Source of the DNA: Ascaphus truei
Lineage: Eukaryota > Chordata > Amphibia > Anura > Ascaphidae
Direction of reading: 5' to 3'
Assembly: GCA_036426205.1 (NCBI GenBank)
Contig: WSYH01000651.1
Coordinates: 1-64,000, forward strand
DNA length: 64,000 nucleotides
The notes below the pieces were generated by a model. That model did no database searches, was not told the DNA's origin, and was given only the letters and a program-made list of their open reading frames with translations. This document shows, piece by piece, positions 53,901 through 64,000 of this stretch. Numbering within the stretch: the first letter of the stretch is position 1; each line of letters starts with the position of its first letter. The position numbers were made by a program, and so were the translations under genes.

Positions 53901-54223
53901 GAGGGGTTTTTACATAGATTACAGTGAAGGCAGGGAGGTTTAAAAGAGAGAATAGGGGAGGGGGTTTTACATAGATTACTGTGAAGGCAGGGAAGTTTAA
54001 AAGAGAGAATAGGGGAGGGGGTTTTACAGTACATAGATTACAGTGAAGGCAGGGAGGTTGAAAGGAGAGAATAGGGGAGGGTTTTTTACATAGATTACAG
54101 TGAAGGCAGGGAGGTTTAAAAGAGAGAATGGGGAGGGGGTTTTACATAGATTACAGTTAAGGCAGGGAGGTTTAAAAGAGAATAGGGGAGGGGTTTTTAC
54201 ATAGATTACAGTGAAGGCAGGGA
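53901..54223. repeat. ~60-bp minisatellite, 5-6 copies
   Basis: The unit contains 'acatagattacagtgaaggc agggaggtttaaaagagaga ataggggaggg'; units vary in the number of G and AG. It ends exactly where the 2-kb duplicated segment begins. Confidence 0.85.
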
Positions 54224-55559
54224 TGAACTCTGGAACCTCCTCCTCCTCAGGTCCAGGGCTAGGGCTAGCTAGCAGCCCCCTCCCCTCAGGGATTTGGGCA
54301 GCAGGACCCGTTGTACCCTGCCTGCTGCCTTGTCGGTACATGCCTACCAGTGGAGACTTGGCCACACTCCTCCTCCTCCGGCCTATTTAGAGTTTAAAGT
54401 GCACTACTATTAACTTAACCTTTTATAACTTTTTTAACTGTCTGTATTTAAACCTGCGTAGCTAATTCTGGGTGTCAACGGTTTCCCCAACTCTCTATAT
54501 ATTTTTTTTACCCTTCTCAAAATTCTCCTGACCCCTCTAATCTGCTCCTTGTGCTATGCTGCTAAGCTTGATATTATGTTGTGTGAGCCCACTGTCTCCT
54601 CCCCTCCTCCATATGTGGCTCTTATGCCCTCGTTGATCAGTCTCCCTTCGGGCCATCTTTCCCCACTCTCTAGCCGTCCTTCATTCTCTTTCCCCCCTCC
54701 CTTCGCTTTCCCCCCTCCCTTCGCTTTTCCCCCTCCCTTCGCTTTCCCCCTTCCCTTCGCTTTCCCCTCTTTCAACTGTGTCCCCGGTGGCGGAATTCGC
54801 GCACCTCCACCAGGGCTCCCCTGTTCCCAGCTGCTGGCTCTGTCGTTGTCCTGGTTGTAGTCCGGCGCCATCTTCCGGTGCATCTCCACTTCTCGCGGCA
54901 CTTCTGCGCTGATGTCTCTTCCGGCGTCGTCCCGCCTCCGTCCGCGTCACTTCCGGAATGACGTCATCGTTGGCGGGTTCGTCTTTACCAGGCTGGCAGT
55001 GAACTTCCAGTCTCTGCTGCTGCCGCCATCCTGGGGTGCGCGCCTTTTCCCTCTTCTTGGCGGGAAGGACTTCGGCCGCCATTTTCTCCACCATTTTCCA
55101 GGTTTGCGTGGATTTATTTTTCTACAGCCAGAACCACCAACAGTCTGCAGGAAAGTCTTCAGGGGTCTCAGCAGCAGTTTTTTGGGGTCTCTTCTGTCGC
55201 TCTCGAGTCCAGGCGATGTCTCCTCTACGGATATTCTTTCAAATGATTAGCAACTTTTTACATTATAACTTTGAACTGGCCCCTTTAAGGCTTAATTGGA
55301 TGGTTGTTGCCATTCACGCCCCTGCTTTTTCCTTTCTCTTGTCCGCGGCATGCCTCACTGTCTGTCAGCTCGCTGTGGGGGGAGGACGTTCCGCAGATTC
55401 TTCCAGGTATGTAATTTTTTTATTAATATCCAGTTTTTTCAGGAACTCTTCATTGTCAGCTATGTGTTTAATGGTTACTGCTTGACCATTTTTTATCACT
55501 GCGAGACCAAAGGGATAGGTCCAGCGATACCTGATCCCTCTGTCTCTCAGTAGGCTATA

Positions 55560-55710
55560 CGCTATGGTAATGAAGCAGCATTTCTGTACTTTTAATAATA
55601 TTGTACAGGAGCAGGGGGCCCCCTGAGTTTAGATTTCTGGCTCAGGGAACCCCCTGCTCACTGTACAATATTATTAAAAATACAGAAATGCTGCTTCGTT
55701 ACTATAGCAC
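55560..55710. repeat. Long hairpin within the duplicated segment
   Basis: CTATGGTAATGAAGCAGCATTTCTGTA... pairs with ...TACAGAAATGCTGCTTCGTTACTATAG over about 65-bp arms with small mismatches; the core is the hairpin also found at 53806. Repeated at 60536-60686. Confidence 0.8.
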
Positions 55711-55779
55711 ATAGCCGCTAAGGTAAAGAACGAGTGTTTATTTATATACAATATGTGTTTTAGTTATACTGTACATGTG

Positions 55780-56025
55780 CAGAGGGTCTCCGGAGCAGAA
55801 CCGCTGTGGTTTCAGGTCCGGGGACCCCTTGCCCCCCGAGATACAGGCCCCTTTTGGGGGTGCCGGTATCCCTCTGCTTGGTTTACAGGTCGCGGTCACG
55901 TGATCGGGACCTTTAAACGCAGAGGGATACCGGCACCTCATAAAGGGGTCTGTATCTCGGGGGGCAGGGGGTCCCCCGACCTGAAACCAGTGCGGTTCAG
56001 CTCCCGAGACCCCCTGCACATCTAC
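55780..56025. repeat. Second long hairpin within the duplicated segment
   Basis: 'gtgcagagggtctccggagc' to 'gccggtatccctctgc' pairs with 'gcagagggataccggc' to 'gagaccccctgcac' over about 100-bp arms around a loop with 'ggtcacgtgatcgggacc'. Repeated at 60756-61001. The ORFs on both strands here are mirror images produced by the hairpin. Confidence 0.8.
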
Positions 56026-56331
56026 ACTATAAATAAAAATGTATTTAAAATAAGTTTTAATGTGCCGCTGTTTGCGCAGAGAGAGAGCAGCGGATCTCTC
56101 TCTGCTGCAAACACATCTCACCCCCGTCGGCCCATAGTATCATTTACAGTATGTGCATATACTGTACAGTACTGTATGTGTACAGTACTGTATGTTAGGG
56201 GTTATAGGGGCTGTTGTTATACAGTATATATATATATATACAGTATATATACTGCATTACAATTCATTATAGGGGACGGCTTCAAAGAGAACAGCTCGCA
56301 AGCGCCCTCATGTGTTTTTACACGGCATTGC

Positions 56332-56482
56332 AGTATTGCAGCCAGCCGGAATAAAATGCTTCAATCCCTGCCGGGAAAATAACGCTATACACTCCGGCAG
56401 AAAACGATCACAAACCTCAATACACCGGAGTATACCCAAATTCGCGGGACTAGCCGAGCGAGAATAAAGTGTGTCGCCACTG
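56332..56482. mobile_element. TA-flanked DNA transposon, copy 3 (right part)
   Basis: Matches the right 155 bp of copy 1 (31166-31320) and ends GTGTCGCCACTG before TA 56483-56484. It abuts L1 RT just before the position of the catalytic YxDD motif. The left end is unclear because it merges into the hairpin segment. Confidence 0.6.
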
Positions 56483-56483
56483 T

Positions 56484-57984
56484 ATAATGCTACTTTGTGA
56501 GTTTGTGACTAAATTTGGATGCCGGTGATGTCCTTGTTTCTTCTAATCTGTGTCGCTAGTGGTTCAATGCATAGGGCGAACAACAGGGGCGAGAGCGGGC
56601 AGCCCTGTCTTGTACCACTTTTAATGCTGAACAGCTCTGAGGGAAATCCCTGATGTAGGACCTTCGCTGTCGGCTTTGTGTATAATGCTTTGATTGCTCT
56701 TAAGATCTTTTCTCCAAAGCCAAAAGCTCAAAGCGTGGCCTCTAGATATGTCCAGTCTATTCTGTCGAAGGCCTTTTCTGCATCTAAGCTTAACACTATC
56801 CCCGGGATCTTGTTGGCATAAAATCAATTATGTCTATGACCCTTCTGGTGTTGTCGGCCGCTTGTCTATCTCTAATAAAACCAACTTGATCCGGGTGAAT
56901 CAGCCTCGGCAGAACAGCACTCAGTCTATTGGCCAATAATTATGCGTATAATATGACATCCAAATTTATTAGGGATATCGGCCTGTAACTCTGACAATTT
57001 GAGGGGTCTTTATATTTTTTATGGATTAAAGAGATTGACGCCTGGAGCATCTGGTTCGAGAATGACTCCCCTTCTAGGACTGCGTTGAACATCCTTAACA
57101 TGTGTGGAGCCAAGATCTTACTAAATCTTTTATAATAAAGGTTAGAGAACCCATCCGGGCCTGGAGCCTTTGATGGTTTTAAGTGTTTTATCACCTCTTC
57201 CAGCTCCTCTATTGAAAACTCATCCTGAAGTGTCTCGCGCTCCAATCTTCCCAACCTAGGTAAAGCTGAGACTGCTAGGAAACTCTTAAGGGCGTTACTC
57301 GTCTTTACGTTATGGATCACCTTCTCCCCGTCATATAGCTTTTCATAATATGACTTAAACTCTCCTACTATATTTTTAGGGTTGGAGGTTAACTCTCCAT
57401 TTTGATTCCGAATTGAGTGAATATTATAATTTGTCTGCCTATTCCTGATCTTGTTAGCTAGCAAGGTGTCCGGCTTGTTCACCTTTTCATAGAATTTCCT
57501 CTTAGTCCAACTCAGTGCTTTCTCGCCTGGGAGGTAAGGAGTAGGTAAGGTTCAGTTCTTACATCCCTTAGCTCCCGTAGTGTGTCTTCTCTACCTGTCC
57601 TGCTATGTAGGATAGAGAGCTCATGTAGCCTAGACCTCAGTTGGGATAATTTAGATTATTTCCGTTTTTCCCTACCTGCTGCTATGCCAATTAGTGTTCC
57701 TCTCAATGTGGCCTTATGATCCTCCCACTAGGTGACCTGGGATTCCACACTGCCTTTGTTGATTTTGAAGAATTGTGTTAATTCTTCAGATACTGACTGT
57801 ATTACTTCTGGAATCTTAATCATTGCCTCATTAATTTTCCAATTTGCTCCTGGACTGTCCACTCTAATTTGTGAGCACCCCGTTCAACGGATGCATGATA
57901 TGACCATGAAATATCATGGATCATGGTATATGTGATCTGCGGAACCATTCTATTTGACATAAAGATGTAGTCGATTCTGCTGTA
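56484..57984 (-). pseudogene. L1 ORF2: end of endonuclease, linker and first part of RT
   Basis: Right to left: YSRIDYIFMSNRM and MIHDISWSYHA (endonuclease C-terminus, 57984-57890), a linker, then the 57482-56940 frame with LKPSKAPGPDGFSNLYYKRF, ASISLIHKKYKDP and SYRPISLINLD. It ends with GTRQGCPLSPLLFALCIEPLA (about 56560-56620). It stops just before the YxDD motif, where the TA-flanked element lies, and the remaining RT is missing from the window. Many stops and frameshifts. Confidence 0.85.
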
Positions 57985-58344
57985 CTGCTGCGGCCGAGTT
58001 TATTCGAGCATTTGCCCGTTCTCGGTCGCAGCAGTTACCTGGCGCACGCCGGAGGGTGCCGGGCGCGCGCCGTAGCAGCGGAGGAGAGGCCCGCCGATCG
58101 CGGCTTCCCCCTCTCCTCTCCGGGTCCGCCGGGTCCCCCGGAACCCCCTGCCGCCGTCCCCCACATCGCGGGACACCAGGGCTCCCTCGGGGAGCCCTGG
58201 ACGCGCGTGCAGGGGGCGCAGGCACCCGATGACGCGTGACCGCGCATCGGTGACGCGCGGCACGCCGAGGGGATGCCACTTGCAAGCCGGGAAATCTCCC
58301 GGCTTGCGGAACTGGCCACACTTCAATAAAGTGTGTCGCCAGTG
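57985..58344. mobile_element. TA-flanked DNA transposon, copy 2, inside L1 endonuclease
   Basis: TA at 57983-57984 and 58345-58346. Removing 360 bp plus one TA rejoins the L1 codons HPHDS and YSRIDYIF in one frame, proving both ends. The right end inverted is CACTGGCGACACACTTTATT; the left end CTGCTGCGGCCGAGTTTATTCG is a diverged partner. The interior is very GC-rich. Confidence 0.85.
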
Positions 58345-59006
58345 TAGCTATCGTGTGGGTGCGAGTAAAACGTGTAGCCTTTCTCTCCTGGGTGATGCTC
58401 TCTCCAGATGTCCACTAAATTCCTTTCTTGGAGGCCTCTCAGGAGGGCTACTGTATTTTTATCGTGACCTTTCTTTTTCCTATGTGTTGTCCTATCTATG
58501 GAGGGGTCTGAGGTTGTGTTAAAATCGCCTGCCAGTATTATATTTCCTTCCGCCATTTTTTCTAGAGTTGCGAAGAATCTCGTGTAAAACTGTGGCTCAC
58601 TCTCACAAGGCGCATACACATTTGCTAATGTAATCCTACAGTTTTGGATTACTCCAACTAAAATGATGTATCTGCCATTTGTGTCTTGCGTTATTTTTTC
58701 TATGTGGAAAGGCATTTTGTTGTTGAATAAGATAGCGATCCACCTCATTTTTACCTTCGCAGAGGCCAGGTAGAACTGCCTGTAATTTTTATTTAAGTAT
58801 TTGGGACTGCTACTTGCGCTAAAGTGTGTCTCCTGTAAAAACAGGATATCTGGCCTCGTTCTCCTGAACTCCGTGAAGGCAATCCGTCTCTTCCTGGGGC
58901 TATTGAACCCCTGTACTTTCTGTGTAAGATGTGTCACAGGCATTTGTGTGTCATGTGTGTGTAGCTGCACTTGCTCACCCTTAGCCGGCCTTGGTACTGA
59001 TGCCAA
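58345..59006 (-). pseudogene. L1 ORF2: apurinic endonuclease N-terminal part
   Basis: Open frame from an ATG at 59006: FNSPRKRRIAFTEFRRTRPDILFLQETHF, WIAILFNNKM, ITLANVYAPCESEPQFY and NIILAGDFNTTSDPSIDR, the conserved blocks of L1-type APE endonucleases including the catalytic QET and GDFN motifs. The downstream His block (with SHPHDS) is interrupted by the TA-flanked transposon. The region from 59006 to the start of copy 2 (59200) is the ORF2 leader. Confidence 0.85.
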
Positions 59007-59199
59007 CTGCTATTCCAGGTTTGATGGCGCTGATTCTGCTGTATGTTCTTCACGTCGCTCTTCCGGGAGGAACACAGGGAGGGGAAGGGGACACACACAA
59101 TAGGGATAACATTGGGAAACATATATATATATATAACAGTTAATTCTGTGCCTTTACTGGCCTGTGCAGACCTTGGCACAGCTGCCCTGGGGTAACCAC

Positions 59200-61215
59200 T
59201 GAACTCTGGAACCTCCTCCTCCTCAGGTCCAGGGCTAGGGCTAGCTAGCAGCCCCCTCCCCTCAGGGATTTGGGCAGCAGGACCCGTTGTACCCTGCCTG
59301 CTGCCTTGTCGGTACATGCCTACCAGTGGAGACTTGGCCACACTCCTCCTCCTCCGGCCTATTTAGAGTTTAAAGTGCACTACTATTAACTTAACCTTTT
59401 ATAACTTTTTTAACTGTCTGTATTTAAACCTGCGTAGCTAATTCTGGGTGTCAACGGTTTCCCCAACTCTCTATATATTTTTTTTACCCTTCTCAAAATT
59501 CTCCTGACCCCTCTAATCTGCTCCTTGTGCTATGCTGCTAAGCTTGATATTATGTTGTGTGAGCCCACTGTCTCCTCCCCTCCTCCATATGTGGCTCTTA
59601 TGCCCTCGTTGATCAGTCTCCCTTCGGGCCATCTTTCCCCACTCTCTAGCCGTCCTTCATTCTCTTTCCCCCCTCCCTTCGCTTTCCCCCCTCCCTTCGC
59701 TTTTCCCCCTCCCTTCGCTTTCCCCCTTCCCTTCGCTTTCCCCTCTTTCAACTGTGTCCCCGGTGGCGGAATTCGCGCACCTCCACCAGGGCTCCCCTGT
59801 TCCCAGCTGCTGGCTCTGTCGTTGTCCTGGTTGTAGTCCGGCGCCATCTTCCGGTGCATCTCCACTTCTCGCGGCACTTCTGCGCTGATGTCTCTTCCGG
59901 CGTCGTCCCGCCTCCGTCCGCGTCACTTCCGGAATGACGTCATCGTTGGCGGGTTCGTCTTTACCAGGCTGGCAGTGAACTTCCAGTCTCTGCTGCTGCC
60001 GCCATCCTGGGGTGCGCGCCTTTTCCCTCTTCTTGGCGGGAAGGACTTCGGCCGCCATTTTCTCCACCATTTTCCAGGTTTGCGTGGATTTATTTTTCTA
60101 CAGCCAGAACCACCAACAGTCTGCAGGAAAGTCTTCAGGGGTCTCAGCAGCAGTTTTTTGGGGTCTCTTCTGTCGCTCTCGAGTCCAGGCGATGTCTCCT
60201 CTACGGATATTCTTTCAAATGATTAGCAACTTTTTACATTATAACTTTGAACTGGCCCCTTTAAGGCTTAATTGGATGGTTGTTGCCATTCACGCCCCTG
60301 CTTTTTCCTTTCTCTTGTCCGCGGCATGCCTCACTGTCTGTCAGCTCGCTGTGGGGGGAGGACGTTCCGCAGATTCTTCCAGGTATGTAATTTTTTTATT
60401 AATATCCAGTTTTTTCAGGAACTCTTCATTGTCAGCTATGTGTTTAATGGTTACTGCTTGACCATTTTTTATCACTGCGAGACCAAAGGGATAGGTCCAG
60501 CGATACCTGATCCCTCTGTCTCTCAGTAGGCTATACGCTATGGTAATGAAGCAGCATTTCTGTACTTTTAATAATATTGTACAGGAGCAGGGGGCCCCCT
60601 GAGTTTAGATTTCTGGCTCAGGGAACCCCCTGCTCACTGTACAATATTATTAAAAATACAGAAATGCTGCTTCGTTACTATAGCACATAGCCGCTAAGGT
60701 AAAGAACGAGTGTTTATTTATATACAATATGTGTTTTAGTTATACTGTACATGTGCAGAGGGTCTCCGGAGCAGAACTGCTGTGGTTTCAGGTCCGGGGA
60801 CACCCTGCCCCCCGAGATACAGGCCCCTTTTGGGGGTGCCGGTATCCCTCTGCTTGGTTTACAGGTCGCGGTCACGTGATCGGGACCTTTAAACACAGAG
60901 GGATACCGGCACCTCATAAAGGGGTCTGTATCTCGGGGGGCAGGGGGTCCCCCGACCTGAAACCAGTGCGGTTCAGCTCCCGAGACCCCCTGCACATCTA
61001 CACTATAAATAAAAATGTATTTAAAATAAGTTTTAATGTGCCGCTGTTTGCGCAGAGAGAGAGCAGCGGATCTCTCTCTGCTGCAAACACATCTCACCCC
61101 CGTCGGCCCATAGTATCATTTACAGTATGTGCATATACTGTACAGTACTGTATGTGTACAGTACTGTATGTTAGGGGTTATAGGGGCTGTTGTTATACAG
61201 TATATATATATATAT
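59200..61215. repeat. 2,016-bp duplicated segment, copy 2 (L1 inter-ORF region plus hairpins)
   Basis: See copy 1 at 54224. Minus-strand content up to 60528 is L1 sequence between ORF1 and ORF2; 60529-61215 carries the two hairpins. No difference from copy 1 was seen outside the second hairpin. Confidence 0.9.
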
Positions 61216-61221
61216 GTCAGT

Positions 61222-61963
<742 letters not shown>

Positions 61964-62670
61964 TGACAGGCTGTAAGACCCTTCTTTTATTGAGAGTAAT
62001 AGGGGAGATATCTTGGAATATCTGCATCTTTATACCTTCGAAGTTCACTGTGGGAGAGGACCGTGTGATCTTGCAAAGTTCTTCCTTTACTTTAAAGTAA
62101 TGTAGGCGGAGGATCACATCCCTCGGGGGGTTCTGTGGCAAGGGTTTAGCCCTGAGGGCATGATGACAACGGTCCATCATTAATTCAGCCTCTGTTTTCC
62201 CTGGCAAGAGGGAAGTCATCCAGCGGCTCAGGAAATCTTTGCAGTCCTGTACCTCTTCAGTGATCCTCGTATCCGCAAGTTGTTTTTCCTGCCCCTATTC
62301 TCTCCGTCCTACTGTTTGTCTTCTATGTCGGTCACCCTTTGTTCCAGTCGCTGCAGTCTTTTGTTGATGTCTGCCTGTGTTCTGATCGTGTTATCCATTT
62401 GCTCCTCTAGGGCATTGGTGCGGTTCCAATGCTTAAAATATATTTTCGAGATTTTCAATTTCTCCATGAAAGAAGTTTTTAAGTTCCAAGGGAAGTTTAG
62501 CCAACTCCCCCTTAAGCTCGGTCCGGTCCCCGATCTCCCCCTTGCTCTTTGTGGTATCTGTGGTCGGACATTTCTTGTTCTTCACACTCTCCCGTGATGC
62601 TTCAGTGGTAAGAAATCGACCTCAAATTCAGTGCTTTTTGTTGTATTTTTGTTGTGCCCTTGTTTGGCAT

Positions 62671-62812
62671 CGTATTCACTGGGCTTCTCTGATATTTTGG
62701 GGCTTTTATTAGTGACTTATCTGCCGTTTTTTTGCTTTAATTGCCGGCGGGTGGTGGAGCTCTCAACCTAAGCTGCCATCTACTGTCCCGTCGCGCATGC
62801 TCCAAAAGCTGA
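62671..62812 (-). other. L1 5' untranslated region remnant
   Basis: GC-moderate sequence upstream (minus strand) of ORF1, ending near GCGCATGCTCC at about 62800. No promoter motif recognised. Confidence 0.4.
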
Positions 62813-64000
62813 TTTTTTAAACCTACTGTGTGTGTTTAGCCCCCTACTTTTCATTGTTGTGCTCCTCTTCTATCCCCTGGATGACCTCTTCTGCTACTTC
62901 AGGCGTGACGCACACACATTGGATGGCTGTTGATTATGTGAGTAATTCCCTTCCTTGATTATTTGGATAGGATGACCTTTATGCTAGTACTATTCCAGAG
63001 GGACTGGCTAAGTGATACTATGTGAGAGGATTAATTATTCAGCTATTGCCTGTCATTATCACTTGTATTGTCAGTTCATTATACCTCTACAGGATTACTT
63101 ATGCACTCGGTCTTAGGGTCTCACCGGACATTTATTAAAGCCTGTCCTATATTCTCTTGCATACTACTCAGGATTTGATTATGCTATATGTGTCCTGGAC
63201 TTACTGAGCACCGATATTCAGAACTTGTTTCTGTACACCTACTTGTGCAGATAATGTATTGTTTTTGTTGTTTGATGTACAATATTTTTGTTTATGTATA
63301 AAATGATTTCAATTATATATAATGGGGGGAAAATAAGCATAATTAAAAAAAAATATGTAGAGTTTTGGGGTGGTGCTTAGTAGTAAGTTTGTGTCAAGCT
63401 TTACCAGCCTGTCAAGTCCCGGTCTTGTAACACAGACGTAATTGTGGGACTCGGCTCATTATGCCTGTAAGGAAAATGGTGGGGTATATTATGTATTTGA
63501 ATCAATCTGGTGCTACAGGTGTTAATGTGATTACCGTTTGTTTAAAAAAATACAATATATGGGTTTATTATAGGTCAATACTCTTCCTGGTTCTTTGCAG
63601 AGCTTCAAAGAGGTCTTAATTGGTGTATTATCACTTGTGGCCAACTAAAAGTACAAGATGTGTTTTATGGGGCTGATAGAATCTCGAGATAAGGGCAGTT
63701 GTTTTGCCAGAGATGGGATTAATATATGTCTCTGTTGACATCTTTATAAACAGGATCCATTTAATGTTTCTTTCATAGGCATTCACTAAAGTGTTTTGCA
63801 AGGGTCAGGGGGGCATGACAAAGAAAGTATTCTATAAGAGAGTGAATTTATAAAGAATTAGGATATCTGGTGATAACTTCTACTCTACAGTATAACATTC
63901 AGATATCTGTTATCGTTGCAATGAGATGAATGCAATAGGACCTAACACTACATGGGTAAGAGGTGCCAATGATATATATCCATTTGTCACTCAAATTTAG
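62813..64000. other. AT-rich sequence without recognised features
   Basis: No ORF, transposon end, hammerhead core or exon-like block was identified to the end of the window. Confidence 0.4.

Larger units (their letters stand above)
54224..56239. repeat. 2,016-bp duplicated segment, copy 1
   Basis: Base for base the same as 59200-61215 apart from four substitutions I can see (about 55797-55920). It contains L1 inter-ORF sequence (minus strand) up to 55552, then two long hairpins. Copy 2 lies in its natural L1 context (L1 ORF2 follows), so copy 1 looks like the derived one. Confidence 0.9.

Noticed and set aside
55753..56382. 209-codon and opposing 127-codon ORFs
   Set aside because: They are mirror translations of a 100-bp-arm hairpin, not genes.

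Overview
The window looks like transposon-dense, non-coding vertebrate nuclear DNA, most probably from an amphibian (inference). Reasons: vertebrate-type Gmr1-like, chromovirus and PNMA-gag Ty3/gypsy elements, an L1 with ORF1 and an endonuclease-RT ORF2, an L2/CR1-group LINE, Tc1 and hAT remnants, Penelope-like elements (PLEs) with hammerhead ribozymes, very long (TG)n tracts, and one spliced host exon that looks like UBALD1/2. There are no bacterial-style operons, and I saw no tRNA or rRNA gene. Almost every long ORF belongs to a decayed mobile element.

Layout. 1-7 kb: a fold-back element, LTR pieces, and two inverted-repeat elements carrying hammerhead motifs. 7.2-10.4 kb: two LTRs of one family in opposite orientation, one of them splitting a third hammerhead fold-back element. 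10.6-16.1 kb: a nearly complete Gmr1-like Ty3/gypsy element with LTRs, target-site duplication (TSD), primer-binding site, SCAN-type gag and the order gag-PR-INT-RT-RH. 16.1-29.8 kb: a second, minus-strand gypsy element (5' LTR, PNMA-like gag, PR, RT, RH, INT). It was opened by a chromovirus-type solo LTR, which was opened by a head-to-head pair of PLE copies, whose left arm holds a Gmr1 solo LTR and whose right arm holds a small TA-flanked DNA transposon. 29.8-33.7 kb: a terminal-inverted-repeat structure around a chromovirus remnant and a TA-flanked element. 34-39.5 kb: a hAT end, an L2/CR1 LINE 3' part, an L1-like RT remnant and two more inverted-repeat elements. 39.5-42.7 kb is repeat-poor with one possible exon. 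42.7-45.9 kb: LTR fragment, Tc1 transposase remnant split by an inverted-arm element, another degraded hammerhead fold-back element and a small DNA transposon. 46-49.3 kb: GC- and CpG-richer DNA, many simple repeats and the UBALD-like exon. 49.75-50.24 kb: a small hammerhead retroelement with a 14-bp TSD. 53.3-62.8 kb: hAT end, hairpins, a minus-strand L1, and a 2,016-bp segment present twice almost unchanged.

The most interesting theme is the hammerhead ribozyme motif. I find at least ten hammerhead-like cores, four or five with all the invariant core bases I can check by eye. Several lie at the apex of long inverted repeats, so that the arms extend stem I, and the bases forming stem III are nearly always a short palindrome. 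Together with the PLE pair (3' ends outward, 14-bp TSD) this suggests that PLEs and their non-autonomous relatives here often insert as two outward-facing copies joined at their 5' ends. That mechanism is my inference; the motifs, arms and TSDs are visible in the sequence.
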